This document shows positions 23,778-36,900 of a DNA stretch of 60,000 bases, piece by piece. This DNA comes from Diphasiastrum complanatum (Eukaryota; Streptophyta; Lycopodiopsida; Lycopodiales; Lycopodiaceae). The stretch lies in assembly GCA_029204225.1 (NCBI GenBank), contig CM055114.1, positions 18,372,540 to 18,432,539 of the forward strand. Direction: 5' to 3'. The notes under the pieces are model-generated. The model searched no databases. It saw only the letters and a program-made list of their open reading frames with translations, and was not told the DNA's origin. The position numbers and the translations under genes are program-made. Position 1 is the first letter of the stretch. Every line of letters begins with the position of its first letter.

Positions 23778-26133
23778 AATGAATCAATGACCACAATGAG
23801 GAGTAGGGCGAGTTTGGCCTCAATATATAGAGCCAAAAGCAACCTGGACACATAGCCATACATAGCCCTAAGTTTCCTATACATAGATTCACCTAGAAGG
23901 ACCAATTCATAGAATTGCTATTGATAACTCTACACATGCATACGTTGTCTCATACCTTGTCTAAACTCCATTTAGTGTGTTCTGCACCTCACAAGGATAT
24001 TAGTTACTTTCGGCAAATCCAGTATGACATGGCATAACTAACAGTTTGATTTACTGGAGTACCGTGTATCCAAGGCTAGGAGTATACTGAATCCTACTTA
24101 CTGGCCATGGACATAACATTCTTCCCTCCTTAAACAGCTTCTATCCTTAGAAGCTCTCTAAACAAGAAAGAATAACAGGAACAGTTCTTTTAACTCTCAA
24201 TATCAACCTAGAAAATCATTATCCTTAGTCTAACTTTCACATCAAACAAGTACCCAGAGATAATCCTCTTTTCCAAGTGATAATCTCTACACTGGAGTAC
24301 AACTCAGGTTTGAAAAATACAGTAAGCGATAAATTTTCCATCTGACTTACATTCACCACAAGTCAGTAACATCACCTTTATGTAAAGCACTTACATGAAA
24401 CACTGGGTGAAATAACCTAACTTAAGAGATTAAAGTTAAAGAAATAATAAAATAATTATAATTACAGTCTGAAAATATTCACAACTCTGATAGATAATTC
24501 ACAAGCTTTCAAGTACAAATATCCTTGGAATCCAAATTCTAAGATATGACAATTTATTCAATTAGAATCTCTAGGAAAATCATTAAGATATAGAATGATT
24601 AAAACTCAACTTTGAGTATCCCAGATACTCTTTTGAGTTAAATGCTCATGTTTCTAATAGCATTCATTCATCTTAATAGACTTGTCGGTCTCCTATGATA
24701 ACTGGAGATCCAATCAAATGAAGAACTGTACTCAAGCATCTACAAACCATAAACTGTAACAAAATAACATCCACTAGATAGATTAAATTCTCCAGTTATC
24801 ATAACACTGATCTGAATTCCTCAAATAATAGATCAAGAATTAATTACCACACTTAAGAATCATCACCATTTCTTATAATCCTCTAACAATAATTAAGTAT
24901 CTATTTATGATCCATCAACCATAAATATTTAGATTCATATGATTCGTCAATCATAATTTTCTAGAATCCATAATCGTACTTAATCATTTACAACATATTG
25001 GAGTATATGTCCAACAACATAACTCAGGAAAAGTAAGAGTCGTTCCAAAATCTTTCCATTAAGAAGATACTGGATTTAGGAATACTTTGAAAACATGATT
25101 CTTTAATTGAAGTGCAACATTCAAGTTCTATAAACAACTAGTAATTAAAGACTGAACGCATACCAAAATGACAATCATCTTCAACTACAAAAAACATTAG
25201 ATTAAAATCTAGAATCACATCTAGATTACCATAGTCTTGTTGAAAATCAATTCAGTTATTATTCTTGGATTCATTATGATTCGTTATCCAATTGAGCGCT
25301 CTGGAATACAATCACAAATGAGTTGAGTCTATTCCTTAACTAAGGAATACTCTATCCCAAGAATATTGTATATACAATGCACATGATTTTAACTGATGAA
25401 CCCAAATGATTCACTATTCATGCATCTTACAAGCTATATAATTCAAAACCATCAGTTTTTGGTGAAACCATATCACACTGATTGTTTTACCAATGAACTT
25501 CATCCTGGAGTAATCAACTACTCAAGTTAATTGCCAATAATTCAGAAATCTCAAATGTCTAGGTGAAGAATTCAATTATTCTAGTATACCACCACATTTA
25601 GATCCTTACCCAAATCATTTATAAGTTAATTCATAAATCTTTCATGCAAAGATTTGTTAACTCTGCAAGTATCTGTCAAAACTATACTTGATCATATGCT
25701 TATGTTTGCCGACTAGGTTAAGTGCACCAGATAACCTTAGTAACTAGGATTACATTGTAGATTCGTACAAGATTAATCGTGCACATATGAGAATAATCTC
25801 ACCATGACCCAGTACATAAATACATTCTTACTTGGCAGATTCCTCCAGAACCCACATATGTTACTCACATATCTCACTAAGATCTTGTAACTCAGCTACA
25901 AAATATTTTTTATTTCTCATGAGTAAATAACATATCCGAAAAAAATCTCTAAGACGAATAAAATTCACTCTCAGTAGTTTTCCAATCCAATTTCTTTTAA
26001 TAACATAATTTCTTCCACTCAAACAACCCCTCTCTGATCCTAGTACTAAAACTAAGATTAGGTTGTTCCAATACAGAACTCTCGGACTTATTACATATCT
26101 TCATCGGTATCAAAGGTCAGCTGAGCAGTATGG

Positions 26134-26442
26134 TCATGAAGAAATTGTCTCATATGGATCCAGATGCTCAATTGATCTTCTTTTGCTCAACTCTATGTAA
26201 CTTGCGTACATTGCTAAAGCAGATGATCCTTTGGGTACATTTTTAGAAACATAACCCAATATTTTTATAGCTATATCCCTCTTTACAAAAATGATCTTGT
26301 ATGTACTGTTAGGATATCTATGTCTATCACAAAAATAGGACAATGCCTTTATTGCCATTACTATAGTTCCTGCTTGTGAACAAAAGTTGTCATGTTGAAT
26401 ACAAATTTCATTTTGTACAAAGTATTTCAGGTAATGGCACAA
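26134..26442 (-). CDS. Isolated 102-codon open frame inside element K
   Basis: The only open frame above 100 codons in about 5 kb of AT-rich interior. It encodes a mixed-composition peptide with three histidines and several cysteines in its first 35 residues, but no motif I recognise. It could be a captured host exon, a relic or chance. There is no supporting promoter or neighbouring exon. Confidence 0.15.
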   Translation of the reverse strand: MCHYLKYFVQNEICIQHDNFCSQAGTIVMAIKALSYFCDRHRYPNSTYKIIFVKRDIAIKILGYVSKNVPKGSSALAMYASYIELSKRRSIEHLDPYETISS

Positions 26443-28985
26443 TGTTGAATCCTTATGGCCAACAACACCTCAGGCACCTCCTTATATCAATTATTTCAAT
26501 GGTTCTACAAAATAGCACAATTTAGATATCAAACCAATTTAAAATTTTGATCATTTTTTGTGAAGAAAATCAACCTCTTTATGCAAAAATATCAGTATTC
26601 CTTCACCCAACCTTCACTTCTATTCCAATCAAAATGGAATTAGTAATCTTTGACCTTTTACTGTACTACTTATAGATAATGATTCAAATTTCAAACTTGT
26701 TCTAGATTGTCCACACAATTCCTAGAGAATTTCTCTTATTCAAAAAGTTCCAATCAGGCATCTTACTCTGAATCGATTCGAAATTACTTCCAGAAAAATC
26801 TCATTTCTATATTATAGCTGGTTCTTTTCTGAAAACTATGCAACCCACAAATTCCCAAATAGAAATTTATTCCACCACTTCACCCCTCCTTTTAAAGAAA
26901 TTATCAATTTCAATAAAAGTTAACTGGAAAGATGATATATGAAAATATCCAAATCCAAAAAAAGTGAGTGATGAGTGCTTCCAATACAGGATTCACTTCA
27001 TTACAAATAGGACTTCTCCTTCAAATATTTTCAATCTAAGTGATAAAAGCTACTATTCCATTGAAGTCCATTTATACAACAAAGATATTTTAGGTTTAAA
27101 AAATTGAAATATTTTAACCTTAGAATTTATCTGAATTCCAAGTCTATTCAAGTAGTAATTTGTATGACATAACATTCTTTCAGAAGAATAACTTCATGCT
27201 AGAAAGAATCATATAAATCAGTCTGATATCTTATATTCAAAAAAATTACTAAGAAGTAAAGGATTAACTAAAAAACAAAAAATATATTTGAGGGCTTCTG
27301 ATTTTGTAAATAATGAGATACCACATTGGGATCTAGATTAACTTCAGAATTTTCTAAAATACCTCACATTTGATCAAATGATTTTCTTTTTTTTTTCATA
27401 TCGCGATTAGGTACTAAACACATCATTGATCATCAGATTTTTACAGTCCTAGAATTTTCTTTCCAAAATTACTGATGTCCCATACCATCAGCTTTTCCTT
27501 CCATAAAACACTTAACCGTCTTGTCTGATATTCTAGAGACCCTTTGATCATCTAGTTGTCCTATAATCCATATAGGATATTATCTTTTGTTCCCAAACAT
27601 TGGAGAATCCATTTATTCAGATGACTGGCATGTCTATCAGATGGATACCACAAATCCACATCTGATCCTATGATTTAAATAGAGGAATTAACATGGTTAA
27701 ATATTACATCCTGATCCTTTCTGGTTAATGATAAGCTTCAAACCCCTAATGATGCATCAAATCTAGGGACAAGCTTCTATCAACTAACAGATCCAATGTA
27801 ATCCACGTATCAGATTCCACTTCTAACATCACAATTGACATCCAAAACTGCGGATAACTCAATGGTTACAAAGCTAACATTTATCAATTTAATTAAATGA
27901 ATTTAATCCAAAAAATTAATATCCAGTATTAAGCAATTATTTACAGGGATTACCGAAATTCTAACTGCAAAATACATTTTCCGATCACACTTACTACCTC
28001 TGATGTCCACTCTTCTTCCCTCCTTAGAATTTTCAGTTCACTGAAAATTTATTTCAGCTGAGGTACAATGAAGACGTAATGACATTAGTAAATGTTTAAA
28101 AACTAATTATTGTAGATAAAAAGTCTAAAATAATTTCATTTATGTCCTATACCTGGGCTGAATATCTGATATACCAAAAATCGTTTACTAGTATGTGAAA
28201 CAGTACTAGTCTAATCTTTTGAGTATAATTTACCATAGGATTTTATTGGAAATGAAATCAGTTATGTAATTCCTATTATTACAAATTTTTTAATAAAATT
28301 GGACTATTTTTTTTTTTATTGATTGGTTTGGCATTACTCCGTTAATATTGTCAAAACCTATACAAACACAGAATATGAAATTACACGAATGGAAATCCCA
28401 CCAATAGGATTTCAGTAATTCTTGAACCGTATCCTATCAGATTTACTGTCTAGATAAAGAATACTATTGCCACTCATTTAATTCAAATTTAACGAGTATT
28501 TTGCACAAATGTTCACTTGACTAATTTCTAGCGATCAACACCGATTAGAAGACTATCAGACAAGTAACTGATTTCAAATTTTAACCAAATTGAAACTCAA
28601 CAACAAAAATAAAAACTCAAATTTTAACTTTCAATCTGGGAGCTCCCAACTCCAAATGTTTAAAAAAAATGACAGCACAGTAAAAATTGTCAACAATTTC
28701 ATTACGGTTCCTTCTGTCAATTTTAACTTATCTACCACCAAAAAATAAATCAGACTTAGTGAATAAAATGTGACCAATTTTGACTGATAAACTCAGTTTA
28801 ATCAATTCACTAATCTAAACCGATTCCATAGATAACGAAAAAAAAATGACCAAAATTTTGATTTTTTTTGAAAAACTCAAGTTTTGCTTTATTTTACGTA
28901 ATTCGAAAATTCTGACGAAAATATTATTAGTACAAAAGACAATCAAAATCGAAAAATCAAAACATTGTCCGATTCCTAATGTTAC

Positions 28986-30380
28986 TAAGAAGTGACTAGA
29001 GTTCTAGCATGTTTGTTGATAATACAACTTTCACATGAAGAATTTGATTTGCTAATGAAGGATAGATCTTGTACTTAATTCTGTTTCGGCATTTGCTGAA
29101 TACAATTGGAATTTAAATGGCCTAATTTGAAATGCCAAAGCATATCAATTGATTCAGAAGTTAAAGTAAAAAGAGCTTGACTACTTGTACAATTAGAGTG
29201 ACTGATTTTATACAAATTGCCACACCTTCTATTGAAAGCAAAAAAGTTCCTAGATTTGTCAAGAATAGTTCAGCCCTATCGACTCTCTGACCTGAATTTG
29301 TGATTCTGTTAATGAGTGCAGATTTTCGATGGATTTGGATGTGAAGAACATTGGACAAAAATATTACATCACCTTTCTGGAATTTGACTTTGATTGTTCC
29401 TACACCCTCGATAGTATGGGTCGAGTTGTCTCCAAGTTGCACAACTTTAGAATGGGTGTATAACTTATAGTCATGTAAGCAGTGTCGATGGTAAGTCATG
29501 TGTTGTGATGCACCTGAGTCCAAATACCAAGAATCGATATCTTGTTGTTCTTCGACTTTGGTCAAGAAGGCAGCTTCATCTTCCTCTTGTTGCTGGATTG
29601 AGTGACTGCTAGAAATAGCATTTCCTTGTTGTTAGAATTGTTGCTTCCTTTTGTTGTTGTATTGCAACGTTCTGCAATCCTTGATAAGGTGACCAGTCCT
29701 CTTACAGTACTTACAAAATAGATTCTTTCATGGCTGCAATGATGAAGAATCTGAAGTTGATGGTGTGTTTGATACAGGCTGCTGCATGTTGCTCCTTTTG
29801 TTAAGATAATTTGACTGTGTAGATCTCTTGGATCTGAACTTCTAATTTTTTGAATATAGAGCTAGAGGATCCGATCTTCAGCCAGAGGAGGATGCTGGTC
29901 TTTTGATCTCCTCTTGTAGAAGCATAGAAATTACTCTTGAAAGAGTGAGAAGCTCCTGGGTTGAAATAGCCATGACCCAATTTTGTAGGCATCAAGGAGG
30001 CTCGATAATAGAGTCATTATTGCATCGAAATCTCCAATGACTAAGCCAGTTGCAGTCATTTGTTCCATAAGATTTTTGATAGTATTGAGATGGCTCGAAA
30101 CACTATCCTTCAGTGCCATCAACGATGTCCCACAATTCTTTTGCAATTGCAAGTAGAACTACTCTCATCTTGAACTTCTAGAGATGGTAGTTCTCTCCGT
30201 CAAGCTTGTAAATCAAAGATGAACTAGAAGATGGATCAATTCTGGTGTAGAGATTGTTGGTAAAAACAACGATATCTGAATACTGCTAGATGTGCACTTG
30301 CTGAAATGATGTCTTGATAGAAACAAGACTGATAACCTACAATAGAAATGCAGATTATTGAGCCACCCGCTCTGATACCA
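28986..30380 (-). pseudogene. Copia gag-protease fragment (family G) within element K
   Basis: On the minus strand, from right: a primer-binding site TGGTATCAGAGC (30,369-30,380), a broken gag with capsid-like segment 29,931-30,152, a CCHC knuckle (C-K-Y-C-K-R-T-G-H-L-I-K-D-C) around 29,655-29,700, protease motif YLDSGASQHMT in 29,161-29,565, then pre-integrase with ESIDMLWHFKLGHLN and CESCIINKHAR down to about 28,990. It is the same family as the plus-strand copy at 46,010-46,862 and ends at almost the same position in integrase. Several stops and frame slips; no RT. Confidence 0.8.
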
Positions 30381-31460
30381 TGTTGAAAATCAATATGTTA
30401 TCAGAAATGAGCTCTGATACCACGTCGAAAATGGTAGGATAGCAGCGGAAAATAATGGAACAACAAAATTATGCCCAAAATGTGGAGTACCATTAGAAAC
30501 AAAAAATAGAATCTACTTAATAGAGCCTAAACAAATCTACTTATTTGAGTCATGAGGACGCCCCCCATTTAAGTTAAAGAATTAGAATCAATGTTGTTGC
30601 AATGTCACACCATGCTGGAATTCCCTTATCTGTAATAATGATTATACAAAATTAGCTAGTAATAAAGATGTTGCCTTCTCATTGTAAACTAGTCAATTTC
30701 TTTTGTTCCACAATATCCATTCACAAAACCTTTAGTTTGAAAATTGCAAGTGTAAAATGTGTTTGAGGTCAATAACATCCCCTAAAAGGTGACATTTGTT
30801 GAGCGTGGAGGGAGAGAGGGAGTAGAGGGAGGGAGCTAGGGACCAAAATTGTTTGTAGAATGGATGAGGCTAGTGTGTAAAAGAGATCATGGTAGGTGTG
30901 TAAAAGAGATCATAAGGCATTTCACTGTTTGAACAACAAAAGACAAAAATTCAAATTGGAAACATAGCCATTCATACATGAATTTTGCAAATATGCATTT
31001 TTGGCTATTTTTCGGTTTTTTCATCACAATAAAGTGGAAATTCATGACATACAACTCTTTCTCTAAAACATGCAAACCAATTTACAGAATTATAATCATC
31101 TAATTGGTCTGATCTTGCTGGATTTTGGTTCTTACTATATATTTTGTGCTTACTAAATTCTTCATTAATGAACTCTAAAACGAAAGTTCAGTTGCTGGAA
31201 AATTCAGATCGAATTTGATCTACACAAGAAAAAGCTCTAAAAAAGCATCACAAATTGGCCTTCAAGGACAATTCTCCATAAAATCACAAAGAATCCCAAG
31301 AGTAATGGATCTTAGCAACATGCAGATTGAAAGTGGAATAGTACACTCACTTGCACCCTTGTTATCCACCTTGGAAGAGAATTCCAATGATCCAATCCGA
31401 AATTTCAACGAAAGGTAGCCCTTCTCCATGTTCTCCAATCTTCGTAAGCCTTGCCTGATA
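30381..31460. other. Probable LTR remnant of the nested copia fragment, rest unassigned
   Basis: 30,381 onward starts TGTTGAAAAT, consistent with the 3' end of a minus-strand LTR next to the primer-binding site. A second GCTCTGATACCA at 30,411-30,422 with a similar flank indicates a 42-bp duplication of the LTR/PBS junction. The remainder has no gene and belongs to the interior of K or unidentified DNA. Confidence 0.35.
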
Positions 31461-32040
31461 CCAATATAAGGGAAGCTCCCTAAGATCCTGCTTACAAGAC
31501 AAAACACAATGGAAAACACACTATGGAGCAACCACCCAACCAAGTAGAAGCAACCAATCAACTCTAGAAGCTTCACCCCCAAGCCAAGGAATAAGATGTG
31601 AAGGTAGAGTGAAACCCTAACAATGAATCAATGACCACAATGAGGAGTAGGGCGTGTTTGGCCTCAATACATAGAGCCAAAAGCAACCTGGGCACATAGC
31701 CATGCATAGCCCTAAGTTCTCTATACATAGATTCACCTAGAATAGAGTCCTAAGCATGGAGCAACTATTCATAGAATTATTATTGATAACTCTACACATG
31801 CATACATTGTCTCATACCCAACTCCATTTAGTGTGTTATGGACCTCACAAGGATATTAGTTACTTTCGGTTCACATCCAGTATGACATGGCATAACTAAC
31901 ACTTCATTTACTAGAGTACTGTGTATCCAAGACTAGGAGTATATTGAATCCTACTTACTGGCCATGGACATAACAGTTACTCATGAATATTTTATCTAGT
32001 AAGATAAATATTAAAGTTGGGATAATTTTTAAAGTTGGTG

Positions 32041-32607
32041 CCGAAAGCAAAGGAAGTACTAGCGCAGAAGTTAACTCAGATCAAACCAGAAGCCCATCAA
32101 GAATCACTTTTTTGTGCTGGATTTGAAGAATCTAATGAGGTACATGTCAGAGCGTCCTGAAAAAGTGAGCAGGAAAACATCACTCTGCCGATACAACATA
32201 AACAATTTTCTAAAGAAGCAGCCATGATAAATGGCGGTTCAGAAGTTAACCTAATTTCAACAAAGCTGTGTGCAAAGTGGGGCTTTCCAAGAACTAAGCC
32301 TACGACTTTTGCCATTACGCTAGATGACAGTCCATCCGCGAAAAATGATGAAGACATACCTGTCAAAATTGTTGGAGTACAGTTTGTCATTACTTTTGTA
32401 GTAATGGACTTACCTGACGCACCAAATGTCTATGGAGTCCTACTGGGACGCCCATGGTTACGAGTTGTGCAAGTAATTCATAACTAGGGTACCGAAAAAA
32501 TCACTTTTGAAAATTGTGAATGTGCAGTCAAAGTTGATCCGATCACTTGGATTATTAATTCAGTAGCCCAAAAAGAGGATGATGATTCATCAACAATGAA
32601 TCATACA
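32041..32607 (+). pseudogene. Ty3/gypsy retropepsin fragment
   Basis: The frame 32,224-32,487 contains the gypsy protease pattern: a motif that is normally D-G-G-S but here reads INGGSEVNLIS, and 45-50 residues later VLLGRPWLR, the conserved C-terminal strand. The catalytic Asp is replaced by Asn and a Trp codon downstream of the LGRPW motif is a TAG stop (32,485-32,487), after which the frame continues to about 32,607. It is cut there by the family C LTR. This is an old gypsy remnant. Confidence 0.7.
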
Positions 32608-32608
32608 C

Positions 32609-32882
32609 TTAGAATTTGCTTTGCACATTAACACAGATCATGCTACACAGTAACACAGACAGAAAATCACTCTCCTCAGCAAGCTCACATAGCAACTGTG
32701 TTTCTCAAAATGAAATTACACTGTACATATATTTGTTCACTCAGGCAACCCATGCATGACCCAGGTTGCCGTTGGCGGGACGCGTGTCCCATCGACTTGC
32801 CTCGTGGCGAGGCCAACTAATCCTTATCCACTGATAGGACCCACAGTACAGTAACACAATGATTCTAACTTTAATTCTAACT
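32609..32882 (-). mobile_element. 3' LTR of the family C copia element
   Basis: Inverted match to the LTR at 23,133-23,406. A polypurine tract (AAGGGAGAGA, minus strand) lies at its right edge just downstream of the pol stop at 32,936. The ends lack TG...CA. It is inserted in the gypsy fragment. Confidence 0.7.
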
Positions 32883-33251
32883 CTCTCCCTTAAAGTAGAG
32901 TCACTTTTTATACAGTCATATACATAGCTTTAAAGTCAACAAACTTTAAATACAGAAAGTTTTGATCTAAACTTATCAAACTTTTCTCCAACAAGTGGCT
33001 TAGTGAAAATATCAGCTAGTTGTTCTTCTGTGCTACAATGAACAACATGAATTTCATGACTTAGCAGCCTTTCACGTATGAAGTGATATTGAATCTCAAT
33101 GTGTTTAGTTCTTGCATGGAACACTGGATTCTTTGCTAGCTGAATGCCACTTTGACTGTCGCTCTGTAAAGTTGTGGAATTTTTCTGCTTCATGCCAATC
33201 TCTTCCAAGATTTGTCTCAACCATATAGCTTCTTGTGCAGCACTACACATT

Positions 33252-33904
33252 TGTGAAAAACTCAGATCCAAAAGATGCTAAAGTTTCATAAAGATCTTGG
33301 CCATGGAAGTTATGCACATCTAGATTGAAAAAATGATAGAAATTGTGATGTTAAGCATACTAAACATCAACTAAACATCAAAATCTGATCATAAGCTTCC
33401 ACAAACAGAAACTTGCTGTCCCTGTCCGTACTTCAGAGCCTACAACCTGCATTTCACACGTGTGAAGCCATAGCAACAAAGAAATCACAATTCTAGTGGC
33501 TAGAATGCAAGATATGAACAAAAAAGTGAGAGAGAAGAAGATGGACCTTCAAAGAGCATAACATTCATTCAATAGAATGAAAATGAGATGTGTACATACT
33601 CGTGGAGATGGCTATTTATAGCAGCCATAGTGCCTCTTGGCCACTTGTCTTATGATAGGCTAAAATTGGGGTCCAATAGGATTCACCCATATACCTAGAA
33701 ATTTGGTCAAATAGGAATGCACCAAATTATGAGCCAATAGAAGAGCTCCACACTCGACCTCCTCTAATTAATGTGACCTCAAAAGTAGTGTACACATACT
33801 TTGGGCCTCTACATACATGTATGAACCTATCTCTAACTTTTATTTGGCCATAGGCCTACAAAATCTCAAGTTAGGAAAATACTACTAGTTGACAATTTTT
33901 CACA
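33252..33904 (-). repeat. 3' LTR of element Y
   Basis: 653 bp. Contains a TATA-like CTATAAATAG on the minus strand (33,612-33,621) and the 14-bp palindrome TTCACACGTGTGAA (33,453-33,466). The stop codon of gag-pol falls inside its first five bases. Confidence 0.95.
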
Positions 33905-36900
33905 CTCCCTCTTCAACTAGTTTTAGCATAGATTTAGAAAGTACACCAAGACTTGTTCTATGCTTGAAAAATAAGTCCTTTCCCAATGCTTTGGTAAAGA
34001 TATCAGCCACACATTCCTTTGATGGGACATGTTCAAGCTTGATCTCTTTTGCCAACACTTGTTCTCTCACAAAATGGTAAGCCACCTCGATATGTTTGCT
34101 CCTTGCATGGAAAACCGGATTGCTTGCTAGACTTTGGGCTGAAAGGTTGTCACAAAAGATGATTGGACTCTCTGAAAAATCCAGCAAATGAAGCTCCATA
34201 ATCATCCTCTTGATCCACACCATCTCCTTTGTGCATGATGTCAAAGCTTTGTACTCGGCCTCACTAGAAGAAAGTGATATAGTTGCTTGTTTCTTCGACA
34301 TCCATGAGATAGCTCCATCACCTATGAAAATAGCATGTGCATTTATGGATTTTCTATCCATAAGGTCTCCTGCAAAATCTGAATCTGAAAAACCAAATAA
34401 GTTAGGTGATGAGCCTCTATAAACAATGCCAAAATCTTTTGTTCCCGAGATGTATCTCAAGATCCTCTTTCCTAGTTTCCAATGTTCTATGCTAGGATCT
34501 TGCATGAATTGGCTTAATCTACCAACACAATAAGATAAATCAGGTCTTGTGATGGTTAGATATATAAGAGAACCTATTAGCTTCCTATAGAGAGTAATGT
34601 CCTCGAAGGATCTTTCATTACCTCTTATAGTTAGCTTTACATGTGATTCCATAGGTGTATCAATAGGATTTGCATCTACCATATGAAATCTATTGAGAAT
34701 AGAAATAGCATACTTCTCTTGTGAAATAAAAGTGATTTGAGAAGTTCTAATTACTTCTATTCCTAAGATATAGCTCAAAAGACCAAGATCATGCACTTCA
34801 AATTCCTTTTTTAGTGCTTTCTTGATATCTTCTATATCTTCCTTGTTCCCTCCACTTAAAATAATGTCATCCACATAAATTAGAAGGATTGTAACATCAT
34901 TAGCACTAATTCTAAAGTAAAGTGAATGATCATACTCACTCATAGTGAAGTTTTGAGAAAGTAGAAAAGAGTTAAGCCTAGCATACCAACTCCTTGGTGC
35001 TTGCTTAAGACCATACAAACTTTTTTGTAGAAAACACACATGATTAGGCTTGCTATGAGAAACATAGCTCTCGGGTTGCTCCATGTAGACTTCCTCTTCA
35101 AGATCACCATTCAAGAAAGCATTAGAAATGTCTAATTGCCAAAGATCCCATCCATAAAGAGTTGCAAGGGAAATGATTACTCTTATGCTCACCATCTTTG
35201 CCACGGGTGCAAAGGTTTCCTCATAGTCAATGCCATGCTCTTGAGCATAACCTTTAGCCACCAACCTTGCCTTCAACTTGTTGATAGATCCATCTTGATT
35301 TGTCTTTACCTTGAAGATCCATTTGCATCCAATTGCACTTTTGCCCTTTGGAAGCTCCACCAATCTCCATGTGTTGTTCTTCATAAGTGCTTCAAACTCA
35401 AGATCCATTGCTTGGATCCATTCCTCTTCTTGCCTTGCTTCATCTACACATGAAGGTACATCAAAAGAAGTTAGGAAAGCATAGTTGGATCCATCCACCA
35501 CTTGCTTACCTTTGCCATCATAAGTGAGCCTTGAGGGTTTCACTTTATGCCTTGGAGTTCTCCTTGGAATTTGACTTGAAGAGGCTTCTTCAACATCCAC
35601 ATCCAATGTGTCATCAACTCCATTGTCATCAAGCACATTAGTTGCAACAACACCATCATCACTTGAAACAACTTTTGGAATGTTACTTTCATCAAAAATG
35701 ACATCCCTACTTGTGAACACTTTCTTGATTGAAGGAACATAAATCCTATATGCTTTGCTTACTTCACTATAACCAACAAAAATGCCCTTTCTTGAAGATG
35801 GATCCTCCTTAGTTCTATCATCAAGAGTAATGTTGAAGTAGCAAATGCATCCAAAAGTTCTTAGAAACTTGACATTAGGCTTCGTACCAAACAAAGCTTC
35901 AAAAGGGGTTTTTCCTTCCAATACAACACTTGGCCATCTATTGCATAGGAAATTTGCACACAACAAAGCATCACTCCAAAAAGGTTTAGGAAGATTAGCA
36001 TTCAATCTCATTGCCTTTGCACTCTCACACAAGGTTCTATTCTTCCTCTCGGCCACTCCATTTTGTTGTGGTGTTCTTGGACATGTGTACTCCCTCTTGA
36101 TCCCATGCTCATCGCAAAAGGCTTTGAATTTGTTAGAAATGTATTCACCACCATTGTCGCTCCTCAAGCATTTGATTTTGGTTGTAAATTGAGTCTCAAT
36201 AGCAACTTTGAACTTGACAAACACATCAAACACCTCATCCTTGCTCTTTAGTAGATAAACCCAACAAAATCTACTAAAATCATCAATGAAAGTTACATAC
36301 ATCTTAGCACCTCCATTGCTAATTGTAGTAACACCATGAATATCCGAATGCAAGAGAGAAAAAGGCATCTTAGATCTAGATATAGATCTAGTATATGGCA
36401 ATCTATGTGATTTAGACAAAGCACATTCTTCACAAACATGATTCAAGCAAGTAAGAGACTTGGGAAGTCCCCTTACTACCTCCTTTTTGGCTATTACCTC
36501 CAAGGCCTTGTAGTTGAGATGTCCCATCCTTTTATGCCATACCTCTTGAATTGACATTTGTTCATTTGCCATGCATCCAACTTGGTTAGCAACAACACAT
36601 GCATCAAGCTTGAACAATTTCCCTTGCCTTTTCCCTTTTGCAATGATACTACACCCCTTTTTGATCAAGCAAGCATCACCATCAAACTCAACTTTGAATC
36701 CTTTGTCAAGCATTTGGCTTACACTAAGTAAGTTCTTGGTAATGGATGGAATGAGCAAAACATCTTTCAATTCTATATTCCTATTTGTAGAAAGTGAAAT
36801 AGGAATTGTGCCAATCCCCTTGATTGCACACTCACCATCATTTGCGGTATAGATTACCTTCCTATCACCATCAAATGCCATTAAAGATGAAAAATACTCT

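Larger units (their letters stand above)
23778..31975 (-). mobile_element. Large, nearly coding-free LTR element K
   Basis: Two related LTR copies bracket it: 23,778-24,118 and 31,622-31,975. Both end TGTTATGTCCATGGCC when read on the minus strand. The right LTR extends further left to about 31,461, where TTGGTATCAGGC (minus strand, about 31,448-31,459) could be a primer-binding site; the left LTR lacks that ~160-bp part. A polypurine tract (AAGGAGGGAAGAA) abuts the left LTR at 24,119-24,133, so it reads right to left. The first ~670 bp next to this tract are homologous to the interior of element B. The remainder is AT-rich with no gag-pol of its own, apart from a nested copia fragment (28,986-30,380). 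Size and lack of coding fit a LARD-type non-autonomous element. Confidence 0.6.
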
